Part shown: one piece after another, positions 44,084-52,577 of the stretch | How the letters are laid out: each line of letters begins with the position of its first letter | Position numbering within the stretch: the stretch's first letter is position 1 | Assembly (NCBI GenBank): GCA_039527025.1 | Contig: BAAAJN010000009.1 | Location: 62,001-126,000 of the forward strand | Length of the DNA stretch: 64,000 bases | Direction: 5' to 3' | Origin: Microlunatus lacustris | GTDB lineage: Bacteria; Actinomycetota; Actinomycetes; Propionibacteriales; Propionibacteriaceae | The notes under the pieces: generated by a model | Databases searched by the model: none | The model's input: only the letters and a program-made list of their open reading frames with translations | What the model was told of the DNA's origin: nothing | Translations under genes and position numbers: made by a program

Positions 44084-45253
44084 GTGACCATCCCCGCCAG
44101 CCCCGGCCCCCGACCGTTCGTGGTCGGCATCATCGGCGGCGGCCAGCTCGCCCGGATGCTGTACGAGGCCTCCATCGGCCTCGGCGTCGACGTGCGGCTG
44201 CTCGCCGAGGGTCCCGACGTCTCCGCCGCCGGCGTGGTGCACGAGGTCACCGTCGGGGACTACACCGACCCGGCCACCGTCAAGGCCTTCGCCGCCGGTT
44301 GCGACGTGGTCACCTTCGACCACGAGCACGTGCCCGGCGGCCTGCTGCGCGAGCTCGAGGAGTCCGGCGTCGTCGTCCGGCCGGGCGCCGCCGCCCTGCT
44401 GCACGCCCAGGACAAGGCCGTCATGCGCGAGCGGCTGACCGCGCTGGGCCTGCCCTGTCCCGCCTACCGCGTCGTCCCCGACGCCCCCGCCCTGGTCGCG
44501 TTCGGTGACGAGCAGGGCTGGCCGGTGATCGCCAAGACCTCCCGCGGCGGCTACGACGGCAAGGGCGTCTGGCGCCTCGGCTCGGCCGAGGAGGCCGGGC
44601 TGCCCTTCGCCGACCTGGCCCCCGGCGTCCAGGTGGTCGCGGAGGAGTTCGTCGACTTCGCCCGCGAGCTCAGCGCCCTGGTGGTCCGCTCGCCGTCGGG
44701 TCAGGCCGTCGCCTACCCCGTCTCGGAGTCGGTGCAGCGCAACGGCGTCTGCGTGGAGACCGTCACCCCGGCGCCCGACCTGGACCCCGAGCAGGCGGTG
44801 GCCGCCGAGCTGCTCGCCCTCACCGTCGCGCACGAGCTGGAGGTCGTCGGCCTGCTGGCCGTGGAGCTGATGCAGCGCCGCGACGGCACCGTGGTGGTCA
44901 ACGAGCTGGCCATGCGGCCGCACAACACCGGCCACTGGACGATCGACGGCGCCCACACCTCGCAGTTCGAGAACCACCTGCGGGCGGTGCTGGACCTGCC
45001 GCTGGGCGACCCGGCCACCCGCGCTCCCTGGACGGTGATGGCCAACGTGCTCGGTGGCACCGTCGACGACCTGCCCTCGGCCCTGCTGCACTGCTTCGCC
45101 CGGGACCGCCGGCTGCGGGTCCAGCTCTACGGCAAGTCGGTGCGCCCGGGCCGCAAGGTCGGCCACGTCACCACCTACGGCGACGACCTGGCCGAGACCC
45201 GCAAGCGCGCCCGGCACGCCGCCGGCTACCTGATGGGAGACCCTGATGCCTGA
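44084..45253 (+). CDS. purK: N5-carboxyaminoimidazole ribonucleotide synthase
   Basis: A 389-residue ATP-grasp enzyme of purine synthesis, converting AIR, bicarbonate and ATP to N5-CAIR. It has the N-terminal FVVGIIGGGQLARMLYEASIGLG nucleotide fold and the ATP-grasp core VIAKTSRGGYDGKGVWRLG (about residue 145). VAEEFVDFARELSALVVRS and ELAMRPHNTGHWTIDGAHTSQFENHLRA (about 275) complete the active site. The stop codon overlaps the purE start by 8 bp (45246-45253), so the two consecutive enzymes are co-translated. Confidence 0.95.
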   Translation: MTIPASPGPRPFVVGIIGGGQLARMLYEASIGLGVDVRLLAEGPDVSAAGVVHEVTVGDYTDPATVKAFAAGCDVVTFDHEHVPGGLLRELEESGVVVRPGAAALLHAQDKAVMRERLTALGLPCPAYRVVPDAPALVAFGDEQGWPVIAKTSRGGYDGKGVWRLGSAEEAGLPFADLAPGVQVVAEEFVDFARELSALVVRSPSGQAVAYPVSESVQRNGVCVETVTPAPDLDPEQAVAAELLALTVAHELEVVGLLAVELMQRRDGTVVVNELAMRPHNTGHWTIDGAHTSQFENHLRAVLDLPLGDPATRAPWTVMANVLGGTVDDLPSALLHCFARDRRLRVQLYGKSVRPGRKVGHVTTYGDDLAETRKRARHAAGYLMGDPDA

Positions 45254-45812
45254 CCCCTCGACCCTTCGACCCCTCGACGAGCCCAGGGCACCGCAGGCTG
45301 CGGGCGCGGGGGCGAGGCCCCGGGTCGGGATCGTGATGGGCTCCGACTCCGACTGGCCGGTGATGGAGGCGGCCGCGGCCGCCTGCGCGGAGTTCGGGGT
45401 GCCCTACGAGGCCGACGTGGTCTCCGCGCACCGGATGCCGGACGCGATGCTGGCCTACGGCCGGACGGCGCACGAGCGCGGGCTGCAGGTGCTCGTCGCC
45501 GGTGCGGGCGGGGCCGCGCACCTGCCCGGGATGCTGGCCGCGGTGACCCCGCTGCCGGTCATCGGGGTGCCGGTGCCGCTGAAGCACCTGGACGGGATGG
45601 ACTCGCTGCTGTCCATCGTCCAGATGCCCGCCGGGGTTCCCGTGGCCACCGTCTCGATCGGCGGCGCCCGCAACGCCGGCCTGCTCGCGGTCCGCATCCT
45701 GGCCGCCGCGGACCCGGACCTGGCGCGGGCCGTGCTCACCTTCCAGGACGAGCTGCGCGCGGCCGCCGAGGCCAAGGGCGCTCGCGTCCGCGCCGCCACG
45801 CCGGGGGCCTGA
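45246..45812 (+). CDS. purE: N5-carboxyaminoimidazole ribonucleotide mutase
   Basis: A 188-residue class I PurE converting N5-CAIR to 4-CAIR. The first 26 residues (PDPSTLRPLDEPRAPQAAGA...) are an extra, flexible N-terminus. The enzyme core follows: VGIVMGSDSDWPVMEAAAAA, DVVSAHRMPDAML with the catalytic His, AGAGGAAHLPGMLAAVTPLPVIGVPV, and the GMDSLLSIVQMPAGVPVATV loop. ATG 45246 overlaps the end of purK. A later ATG (in VMGSDS) would delete the phosphate loop. The membrane protein gene follows after 4 nt. Confidence 0.95.
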   Translation: MPDPSTLRPLDEPRAPQAAGAGARPRVGIVMGSDSDWPVMEAAAAACAEFGVPYEADVVSAHRMPDAMLAYGRTAHERGLQVLVAGAGGAAHLPGMLAAVTPLPVIGVPVPLKHLDGMDSLLSIVQMPAGVPVATVSIGGARNAGLLAVRILAAADPDLARAVLTFQDELRAAAEAKGARVRAATPGA

Positions 45813-45816
45813 GCCG

Positions 45817-46605
45817 GTGGCCGGTCCGACCGCCGAGGCCCTGGCCGGAGCCGGCCTGCTCGGTCGCGGGCTGGGCCTCATCGCCCGGCGGCCCCGGTTG
45901 TTCCTGCTGGGCGCGCTGCCGCCGCTGATCACCTCGACGCTGTTCGTCGTCGTCCTGGTTCTGCTGGCCACCCGCGGTGACGTGGTCGTCGACGGCCTGA
46001 CCGGGTTCGCTGACGGCTGGAGCCCCGGCCTCGCCGCGCTGGTCCGGGTGCTGGTCTCGCTGGCCCTGCTGGGTGGGGTGGTGCTGCTGATGGTGATCTC
46101 CTTCACCACGTTGACGCTGACCCTGGGCGCCCCGCTGTACGACCTCATCTCCGAGTTCGTCGACCGCGAGCTGCCCGCGCCCCCGACCTCGTCGGAGGAG
46201 GGCTGGGCCGCCTCGCTCGGTCGCGGGCTGCGGCAGTCCGTCGGGCTGATCGTGGTCTCGGTGGCCTGCGCCGTCGGGCTCTTCGCCGCAGGGTTCGTGC
46301 CGCTCGTCGGCCAGCTCGCGGTGCCGGTGGTGTCGGCCCTGGTCGGCGGGTGGCTGCTCGGCGTCGAGCTGGTCGGGTCGGCGCTGGAGCGGCGCGGCGT
46401 GCTCACCCTGCGGGGCCGACGGGCGCTGATGCGCCGTCGGCGGGCCCGGGTCCTCGGGCTGTGCGTCCCGACCTTCCTGCTGCTGGCCGTGCCGTTCGTC
46501 GGCGTGGTGGTGTTCCCGGTGGCCACCGCGGCCGGCACCCTGCTGGCCCGTCAGCTGACCGGGGAGTCCACCACCGAGGCGGCGACGGGAGCCCCGACCG
46601 GCTGA
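45817..46605 (+). CDS. EI24/CysZ-like membrane protein
   Basis: A 262-residue membrane protein with about four to six hydrophobic segments. The start GRGLGLIARRPRLFLLGALPPLI and the block FTTLTLTLGAPLYDLISEFVDRELP (about 100-125) are typical of the EI24/CysZ domain. In bacteria, CysZ imports sulfate, but distant actinobacterial members are uncharacterised. It is 4 nt after purE, probably in the same transcript. Its last 55 bp overlap the end of the oppositely oriented lacI-type gene. Confidence 0.8.
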   Translation: MAGPTAEALAGAGLLGRGLGLIARRPRLFLLGALPPLITSTLFVVVLVLLATRGDVVVDGLTGFADGWSPGLAALVRVLVSLALLGGVVLLMVISFTTLTLTLGAPLYDLISEFVDRELPAPPTSSEEGWAASLGRGLRQSVGLIVVSVACAVGLFAAGFVPLVGQLAVPVVSALVGGWLLGVELVGSALERRGVLTLRGRRALMRRRRARVLGLCVPTFLLLAVPFVGVVVFPVATAAGTLLARQLTGESTTEAATGAPTG

Positions 46606-47621
46606 GCCGGCGGCGGGGCGGTGCTGCCGCGCACCACGAGCCGGGGCGTCGAGTCCAGGTGGGCGGCCGGCGGGGTGCCCTCGAGCAGGTCGAACAGCCG
46701 CCGGGCCACGTGCGCACCGGAGCCCATCACGTCGTGGCTCATCGCCGACAGCTGGGGGTGGGTGATCTCGCACAGGGCCGAGTCGTCCCAGGCCAGGATG
46801 CTCACCGCCGCTGGCACGGCGACGCCGAGCTCGCTCAGCGCGGACAGCGCCGAGACGGCCATCAGGTCGTTGTCGAACATGATCGCGGTCGGGGAGCCCG
46901 GGCCGGCGAGCAGCGCGCGCGTGGCGTCGCGGCCCCCCTCGGCCGAGAAGTCCGCGACGTGGATCCGGCCGGTCACGCCGTGCGCGGCGGCCGCCGCCAG
47001 GAAGGCCCGGTCCCGGATCTGCACGTGGCTGAGGTCGTCGATCCCGCTCACCCGGGCGATCCGCAGGTGCCCGAGCGTGACGAGGTAGGCCACCGCGGCG
47101 TCCATCGCCGCGCTGTCGTCGGTCCAGACGGTGGTGTACGGGGCGGTCACGCTCGGGTCGCCGACGAACACCGCCGGCAGCTCCAGCTCGGTCAGCAGCA
47201 GCAGCCGCGGGTCGTCGACCCGCACGTCGACGACGACGACGGCGTCCACCCGCCGTTCCGACGACCACTTCCGGTAGGTCGTGAGCTCGCTGTCCAGGTC
47301 GACGCACACCTGCAGCAGCAGGGCGTAGGACCGGGTGCTCAGCACCGACTCCAGCCCCGCGACGAACTCCATGTAGAACGGCTCGCTGGCCAGCGTCCGG
47401 GGATCGCGGGCCAGGACCAGGCCGAACGTGTCGGTCCGCGAGCCCGAGAGCAGCCGAGCCGTCCGGTTCGGCGCCCAGCCCAGCTGGTCGGCGACGGCGA
47501 GGATCCGCGCCCGGGTCTCCGCCGACACCCCGGGCCGGTTGTTGAGCGCGTAGGAGACCGCGCCCTTGGACACGCCGGAGCGGCGTGCGATCTCGTTGAT
47601 CGTCACCCGGCTCACGGGCAC
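46551..47621 (-). CDS. LacI-family transcriptional regulator
   Basis: A 356-residue repressor. The N-terminal helix-turn-helix and hinge is VTINEIARRSGVSKGAVSYALNNRPGVSAETR, followed by GWAPNRTARLLSGSRT, all family signatures. The periplasmic-binding-like effector domain spans about 65-340 (GLVLARDPRTL..., AIMFDNDLMAVSALSALSELGVAVP, DDSALCEITHPQLSAMS). It probably senses a sugar and represses the divergent isomerase-dehydrogenase operon, itself, and the beta-mannosidase, via AACCGGTT-type sites. The start is GTG 47621 with GAGAGGGA upstream (GTG 47615 is possible). The C-terminal VAASVVDSPVS overlaps the EI24 gene. Confidence 0.9.
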   Translation of the reverse strand: MPVSRVTINEIARRSGVSKGAVSYALNNRPGVSAETRARILAVADQLGWAPNRTARLLSGSRTDTFGLVLARDPRTLASEPFYMEFVAGLESVLSTRSYALLLQVCVDLDSELTTYRKWSSERRVDAVVVVDVRVDDPRLLLLTELELPAVFVGDPSVTAPYTTVWTDDSAAMDAAVAYLVTLGHLRIARVSGIDDLSHVQIRDRAFLAAAAAHGVTGRIHVADFSAEGGRDATRALLAGPGSPTAIMFDNDLMAVSALSALSELGVAVPAAVSILAWDDSALCEITHPQLSAMSHDVMGSGAHVARRLFDLLEGTPPAAHLDSTPRLVVRGSTAPPPAQPVGAPVAASVVDSPVS

Positions 47622-47647
47622 CGTCCCTCTCGCAGTCGTGTGCGGTC

Positions 47648-47678
47648 AATGTAGCGACTGAACCGGTTTTGGTAACCT
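47648..47678. promoter_or_regulatory. LacI operator and divergent promoters
   Basis: A palindrome AACCGGTT at 47661-47668, inside CTGAACCGGTTTTGG, is the typical LacI-family central CG operator. Toward the regulator, TACATT (47648-47653 on the minus strand) is a good -10. Toward the isomerase operon, TAACCT (47673-47678) is one. The operator sits in the spacer of both, so one bound repressor would block both transcripts. Confidence 0.7.
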
Positions 47679-47801
47679 CGGGCCCGACCGGCCCCCCGAG
47701 CGGAGCCGCCTCGGCGAGACGTGGAAGAGTCGGGGCTGGCCTCCTCCGCGGAGCGCCGCCCCTGACGTCTGATCGACGACGACCCCTGACGAAGGAGGAC
47801 C

Positions 47802-48545
47802 ATGTCCGACCAAGACCTGTCCGTCCAGCTCTACACCGTGCGGAACGCCCTGGCCGAGGACTTCGACGGCACCCTGGAGCGCATCGCCGGCTACGGCTTC
47901 ACCCAGGTCGAGCCGTTCGGCTTCACCAACCACCTCGACGGCCTGCGCAAGCTGGGCCAGCACGGGCTCTCCGCGCCCACCACCCACATGGGCCTGGTGA
48001 CGGCCGACGACCTCGGGGCGATCTTCGGGGCCGCGGCGGAGCTGGGCATCGGCACCGTCATCGAGCCGGCGGTGCGCGCGCCGCAGTGGCAGGACGCCGA
48101 CGCCATCAAGGCCACCGCCGACGCGCTGAACGCCGCGGCCACCCGGGCCGCCGAGCACGGCCTCAAGGTGGGCTACCACAACCACTGGTGGGAGATCGAG
48201 AAGGACTTCGAGGGCCAGCACGGGCTGGAGGTCCTCGCCGACCACCTGGCGCCCGAGGTCGTCCTCGAGGTGGACACCTACTGGGCGCACGTCGGCGGCG
48301 CCGACGTGCCCGCGCTGCTGCAGCGGCTCGGTGACCGGGTCGTCGCGCTGCACATCAAGGACGGCGACGGCAGCACCGACAACAAGAAGCAGGTGGCGGT
48401 GGGCGCGGGCTCGCTGCCCGTCTGGAGCTTCATCGACGCGGCGCCGGACGCGCTGCGCGTGGTCGAGCTCGACGACAGCGAGGGCGACCTGCTGGACGCC
48501 GTCCGCGACAGCCGCGCCTACCTCACCGCCGGAAAGGGAGCCTGA
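47802..48545 (+). CDS. Sugar phosphate isomerase/epimerase family protein (TIM barrel)
   Basis: A 247-residue xylose-isomerase-like barrel. It opens with LSVQLYTVRNALAEDFDGTLERIAGYGFTQVE. Metal-binding positions are indicated by VGYHNHWWEIE (about 125), LEVDTYWAHVGG (about 155) and VALHIKDGDG (about 186). Members isomerise or epimerise sugars or keto-sugars. ATG 47802 has a strong GAAGGAGG site. It is the first gene of a two-gene operon with the Gfo/Idh dehydrogenase (next start 2 nt after its stop), behind the LacI operator. Such pairs often act in keto-glycoside or sugar-acid breakdown; that is an inference. Confidence 0.88.
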   Translation: MSDQDLSVQLYTVRNALAEDFDGTLERIAGYGFTQVEPFGFTNHLDGLRKLGQHGLSAPTTHMGLVTADDLGAIFGAAAELGIGTVIEPAVRAPQWQDADAIKATADALNAAATRAAEHGLKVGYHNHWWEIEKDFEGQHGLEVLADHLAPEVVLEVDTYWAHVGGADVPALLQRLGDRVVALHIKDGDGSTDNKKQVAVGAGSLPVWSFIDAAPDALRVVELDDSEGDLLDAVRDSRAYLTAGKGA

Positions 48546-48546
48546 C

Positions 48547-49671
48547 ATGACCGCCACCACCACCCCCACCACCAGGACGGGACCCGTCGGCGTCGGCATC
48601 ATCGGTGCCGGCGTCATCAGCAAGACCTACATCGAGAACCTGACCAGCTTCGCCGACACCCGCGTGGTGGCCGTCGGCGACCTGTACCCCGAGGCGGCGA
48701 AGGCGCGGGCCGAGGAGTTCGGCATCGCGGCGGCCGGCGACGTCTCCGTGGTGCTCGACCACCCCGACGTCGAGCTGGTCGTCAACCTGACCATCCCCGT
48801 CGCGCACGCCGAGGTGGCCGGCCAGGCCATCGCCGCCGGCAAGCACGTCTGGAACGAGAAGCCGCTGGCCCTGGACCGGGAGAGCGGGCGCGCCCTGCTG
48901 GAGGCGGCCGACGCGGCGGGGCTGCGGGTCGGCTGCGCACCGGACACCTTCCTCGGCGCCGGCCTGCAGAAGACCCGTCAGCTGCTGGAGGCCGGCGAGA
49001 TCGGCACCCCCCTGACCGCGCTGGTGCTCATGCAGAGCCCCGGTCCGGAGTCGTGGCACCCGAATCCCGCCTTCCTCTTCCAGGAGGGTGCGGGCCCGCT
49101 CTTCGACATCGGCCCGTACTACCTGACCGCGCTGACCCAGTTCTTCGGGCCGGTCCGCTCGGTGGCGGCCATCCCCTCCAAGGCCCGGGAGACCCGGACC
49201 ATCGGCTCGGGTCCCAAGGCCGGCGAGGTGTTCGAGGTGACGGTGCCCAGCCAGTACGCGGCCCTGGTGCAGTTCGAGTCGGGCCAGTCGGCGACGATGA
49301 TCTACTCCTTCGACTCCGCGCAGAAGCGGACGCTGCTGGAGGTCACCGGGACCGAGGGCACGATGCTCGTGCCGGACCCCAACATGTTCGCGGGTGACGT
49401 GGCCGTGCGGCGGGCCACCGACGACGACTTCTCCGTCGTCGCGGAGACCACCGAGCTGTCGTCCCGCGGCACCGGTGCGCTGGACATGGCCCGCGCCATC
49501 CGCGAGGGCCGGCCGCACCGGGCCCAGGGCGCGCTCGCCTTCCACGTCCTCGACACGATGATCGCCGTCGCCGAGTCGGGGGAGCAGGGCCAGTTCGTCC
49601 CCGTGCAGAGCACGGTCGACAAGCCCGCGCTGCTGCCCGCGGACTGGGACCCCAAGGCCGCCACGGTCTGA
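48547..49671 (+). CDS. Gfo/Idh/MocA family oxidoreductase
   Basis: A 374-residue NAD(P)-dependent sugar dehydrogenase. Features are VGVGIIGAGVISKTYIENLTSF (Rossmann), VVNLTIPVAHAEVAGQAIAAGKHVWNEKPLA with the EKP Lys (about residue 103), the C-terminal open-face sheet, and the GPLFDIGPYYLTALTQFFGPVRSVAA motif (D-I-G-x-Y). The ATG 48547 follows GGAAAGGGAGCC. A longer upstream frame lies in the isomerase gene. It is co-transcribed with the isomerase and ends at a perfect hairpin terminator. The substrate, possibly a mannose-type sugar released by the beta-mannosidase, is inferred from the shared operator. Confidence 0.9.
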   Translation: MTATTTPTTRTGPVGVGIIGAGVISKTYIENLTSFADTRVVAVGDLYPEAAKARAEEFGIAAAGDVSVVLDHPDVELVVNLTIPVAHAEVAGQAIAAGKHVWNEKPLALDRESGRALLEAADAAGLRVGCAPDTFLGAGLQKTRQLLEAGEIGTPLTALVLMQSPGPESWHPNPAFLFQEGAGPLFDIGPYYLTALTQFFGPVRSVAAIPSKARETRTIGSGPKAGEVFEVTVPSQYAALVQFESGQSATMIYSFDSAQKRTLLEVTGTEGTMLVPDPNMFAGDVAVRRATDDDFSVVAETTELSSRGTGALDMARAIREGRPHRAQGALAFHVLDTMIAVAESGEQGQFVPVQSTVDKPALLPADWDPKAATV

Positions 49672-49678
49672 GCACCAC

Positions 49679-49712
49679 GACGCCCGGTCACCCACGAGGG
49701 TGACCGGGCGTC
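49679..49712 (+). terminator. Perfect 15-bp stem, 4-nt loop terminator
   Basis: GACGCCCGGTCACCC (49679-49693), ACGA loop, GGGTGACCGGGCGTC (49698-49712). It begins 7 nt after the Gfo/Idh stop and stands ahead of the convergent beta-mannosidase end (49774). There is no U-tract, as usual in high-GC actinobacteria. It may serve both strands. Confidence 0.85.
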
Positions 49713-49773
49713 CGTGCGTCCGGGGCCTCCGACCGGCTCAGGCAGCCGGCTGCGGTCGAGGCAGCGGGACCTC

Positions 49774-52335
49774 CTACCGGCCCACGACGTCGTTGACCGA
49801 GCGGAGCACCGGCTTCGTGGTCAGCGCGACCTCGTCGAGCTCGGGTGCGGTGACGGTGAACGTGTGACGCTGACCGGCCAGCAGGGTGACCAGGCCCGAG
49901 TCGACCCGGGCGGCGGCGTCCAGCCGGTCCGGGAACAGGGCCAGGTCCTTGGCCAGGGCCGACGCGGTCACGGTGACGCGGCAGCCGCCCGGGGCCTGCG
50001 CCACCTCCACCTCGTAGGCCGTGTCGGCGTCGGCGAGCACCAGCTCGGTGTCCTCGACGAAGTAGCCGAAGGCGGGCGTCATCCCCTCCGCGCTGGCGGT
50101 CAGCACCTCCGCGCGGGGGTCGGCCGCGGCCAGCAGGTCCGCGTCGAGCGCCACCGAGATCGCGCAGCGGGCGTCCAGGTGGAACGGCACCCGCTGCTCG
50201 GCGAGCACCGGGGTGCCCTCCCCGGTCCCGCGGCGGGTGATGACCAGCTCGCCCTCCCAGACCTCCGCGGTGTCGTTGTGCGCGACCAGGGTGAGCACCG
50301 GGACGCCGTTCTCGTCCGGGCGGGGCTGGAAGGTGGTCAGCCGGTCGGCGTAGACCCGGCGCAGCGCGTACCAGAGCGGCTTGCGGATGCCGTGGCTGTC
50401 GACGGCGGCCCAGGAGACGACCGGCCAGTTGTCGTTCAGCTGCCACACCACCGCGCCGCGGTTGAGCGGGTAGTGGCTGCGGAAGTGCTCGATGCCGAAG
50501 GCGACGGCGCGGGCCTGGTTGAGCGAGGTCAGCCAGTGCCAGTCGTCCATGTCGGCCCGGCCGGCGCCGTCGCCCTGCTCCGACGACACCGGCCAGCGCG
50601 GCAGGTGCGCACCCAGCCCGCGCTCCAGCTTGAGGTTGCCCTCGTGCGCCTTCTGGTGCACCAGCATCTGCGGACCGTAGGGGTCGAGCGGCTCGTCGTG
50701 CACCACCGAGGTGAGTGTCGACCAGGCCGCCGGGCCCTGGAAGCCGAACTCGGAGACGAAGCGGGCCGGGTAGTCGCGGTAGTGGTCGTAGTCGACCTGG
50801 TTCCACACGTCCCAGATGTGCATGGTGCCGTTGCGGTGGTCGTTCGGGTGCGCGTACTTCATGAACGAGTACGGGCTGCCCGGGCTGTACGGGGTCCGCG
50901 GGTCCAGCTCGGCGACGATCGCGGGCAGCAGCTCGGTGTAGTAGCCGTCGCCCCAGCTGCGGCCGGCCAGAGCGGTCCGCCAGCCCCACTCGACGTAGCC
51001 CCAGATGTTCTCGTTGTTGCCGTTCCAGAGCACCAGGCTGGCGTGCTGGGACAGCCGGGTGACGGCCTCCCGGGCTTCGGCCTCCACCTCGCGGCGCAGC
51101 GGCTCGTCCTCGCTGTAGGCGGCGCAGGCGAACAGGAAGTCCTGCCAGACCAGCACGCCGGCCTCGTCGCAGGCGCGGTAGAAGTGCTCGCTCTCGTAGA
51201 TGCCGCCGCCCCAGACGCGGAGCAGGTTCATCCCGGAGGCGACGGCCTCGGCCACCCCGGCGCGGTAGGTCTCCTCGGTCAGCCGGGTGATCAGGGCGTC
51301 GTCCGGGATCCAGTTCGCGCCCTTGACGTACACCGGCTGGCCGTTCACCGCCAGCACGAACTCGGTGCCGTCAGGGTCCGGCTCAGTGCTCAGGGTGACG
51401 GTCCGGAACCCGACCCGGCCCGACCAGGTGGCGAGCGTCCCGGCGGGTCCACCGACCTCGACGGCGACGTCGTGCAGCGGCTGCTCCCCGTACCCACGGG
51501 GCCACCAGGCCTCGACGTCGACCACCCGCTGCACGACCACGACCTCGGCCTGACCAGGCTGGGCGACCGCCTGCGCCTGCTCCCGACCCACCTGCACGGT
51601 GACCGCGACCGGCTCGGCGGCGCCGCCCGCCCACTGCAGGTGCACGTGGGTCTCCAGGACTCCGTCGGTGCCCTCCAGGGTGGCCAGCGGACGGACGGCC
51701 GAGAGGCGCACGCCACTCCAGGACTCGATCCCGATCGACTTCCAGATGCCGGCGCCGGCGAGGTCGGGACCCCAGTCCCAGCCGTACTGGCTGGCCATCT
51801 TGCGGAGGGCGTTGAAGGGGTGGCCGTAGGCGCGCGGACGGTCGCCGAGCTCGGCCGCCAGCCGCTCGGCCCCGGTCACCGGCGCCTCGAAACGGACCTC
51901 GAGGGTGTTGGTGCCCTCGACCAGCACGGCGCTGACGTCGATGCGGTGGCTGCGGTGCTCGTTCGCCGTGCGGGCGACCTCGGTGCCGTTGAGCAGGACC
52001 GTGGCCAAGGTGTCGAGCCCGTCCGCCACCAGCTCGTGGTGGTCCTCGGGCCCACCGGTCCAGGTGAACGCGGCGCGGTAGGACCAGCTCGTGCGGCCGA
52101 TCCAGGCCAGCGCCGCCTCGTGGTCGCCGTCGAAGGGGTCGGGAACCAGCCCGGCCGCCAGCAGGTCGGTGTGCACCTCACCCGGCACGGTCGCGGGCAG
52201 CGGGCCGGTCCCGACGCCGGCGAAGGCCTCGGGCACCGGGTCCAGCGCGGTCAGGGTCCAGGCGGTGCCGCCGACGGAGTCCAGGGAGGTCCGGCGGAGA
52301 GGGCGCGTCGTCGCGGGGAGAGAATTCGCAGTCAC
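49774..52335 (-). CDS. Beta-mannosidase (glycoside hydrolase family 2)
   Basis: An 853-residue cytoplasmic enzyme (no signal peptide). It has the N-terminal sugar-binding sandwich (ATVPGEVHTDLLAAGLVPDPF... HPFNALRKMASQYGWDWGPDL, typical of beta-mannosidases), the middle Ig-like domain, and a TIM barrel with acid/base Glu in LVLWNGNNENIWGY (about residue 435) and nucleophile Glu in FVSEFGFQG (about 530). RVWGGGIYESEHFY is also diagnostic. It cleaves terminal beta-mannose. Start: GTG 52335, since a TAACGT -10 (52343-52348) ends 7 nt upstream and overlaps the longer alternative GTG 52344. A LacI-type operator sits just above the -10. Confidence 0.9.
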   Translation of the reverse strand: MTANSLPATTRPLRRTSLDSVGGTAWTLTALDPVPEAFAGVGTGPLPATVPGEVHTDLLAAGLVPDPFDGDHEAALAWIGRTSWSYRAAFTWTGGPEDHHELVADGLDTLATVLLNGTEVARTANEHRSHRIDVSAVLVEGTNTLEVRFEAPVTGAERLAAELGDRPRAYGHPFNALRKMASQYGWDWGPDLAGAGIWKSIGIESWSGVRLSAVRPLATLEGTDGVLETHVHLQWAGGAAEPVAVTVQVGREQAQAVAQPGQAEVVVVQRVVDVEAWWPRGYGEQPLHDVAVEVGGPAGTLATWSGRVGFRTVTLSTEPDPDGTEFVLAVNGQPVYVKGANWIPDDALITRLTEETYRAGVAEAVASGMNLLRVWGGGIYESEHFYRACDEAGVLVWQDFLFACAAYSEDEPLRREVEAEAREAVTRLSQHASLVLWNGNNENIWGYVEWGWRTALAGRSWGDGYYTELLPAIVAELDPRTPYSPGSPYSFMKYAHPNDHRNGTMHIWDVWNQVDYDHYRDYPARFVSEFGFQGPAAWSTLTSVVHDEPLDPYGPQMLVHQKAHEGNLKLERGLGAHLPRWPVSSEQGDGAGRADMDDWHWLTSLNQARAVAFGIEHFRSHYPLNRGAVVWQLNDNWPVVSWAAVDSHGIRKPLWYALRRVYADRLTTFQPRPDENGVPVLTLVAHNDTAEVWEGELVITRRGTGEGTPVLAEQRVPFHLDARCAISVALDADLLAAADPRAEVLTASAEGMTPAFGYFVEDTELVLADADTAYEVEVAQAPGGCRVTVTASALAKDLALFPDRLDAAARVDSGLVTLLAGQRHTFTVTAPELDEVALTTKPVLRSVNDVVGR

Positions 52336-52342
52336 CCGCGGC

Positions 52343-52361
52343 ACGTTACTTGACCGGTTCA
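52343..52361 (-). promoter_or_regulatory. beta-Mannosidase -10 and LacI-type operator
   Basis: On the minus strand, CTGAACCGGTCAAG (operator core ACCGGT at 52353-52358) precedes TAACGT (52343-52348), which ends 7 nt before GTG 52335. The CTGAACCGGT decamer is identical to that in the lacI/isomerase gap at about 47.66 kb. Confidence 0.65.
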
Positions 52362-52403
52362 GCGGTCCTCAAGGTTGCTGCTCCCGACCGAGGCGCCGGA
52401 CGG

Positions 52404-52458
52404 TTGAGGTGACCTCAGGAGGGACTTCAGTCCCGCTTGAGGTGACCTGAGGACGGAC
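52404..52458. repeat. Two 22-bp direct repeats, 33 bp apart, with nested palindromes
   Basis: Copies at 52404-52425 and 52437-52458 begin TTGAGGTGACCT and match at 20 of 22 positions. Within them are TGAGGTGACCTCA (13-bp palindrome), GGGACTTCAGTCCC and GGACCTCGGTCC (inverted repeats). Spacing of 33 bp is about three helical turns. The block stands in the 233-bp gap before the glycosyltransferase gene and looks like regulator binding sites. Confidence 0.7.
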
Positions 52459-52577
52459 CTCGGTCCTGAGCAAGTCCTCACGAGGAGGTGCGGGGAGCCC
52501 GATCTCGTCGCGACGTCGCAGCGGCACGCTTCTGGTGCCGGGCTGGACCTGCCCGAGACGTCCCCAGGAGTGAAGAG

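Noticed and set aside
49714..52353. An 879-codon plus-strand open frame opposite the beta-mannosidase
   Set aside because: It is a by-product of GC-rich codon use: composition is Gly/Val/Asp/Arg-rich without any motif, whereas the minus strand has complete GH2 motifs.
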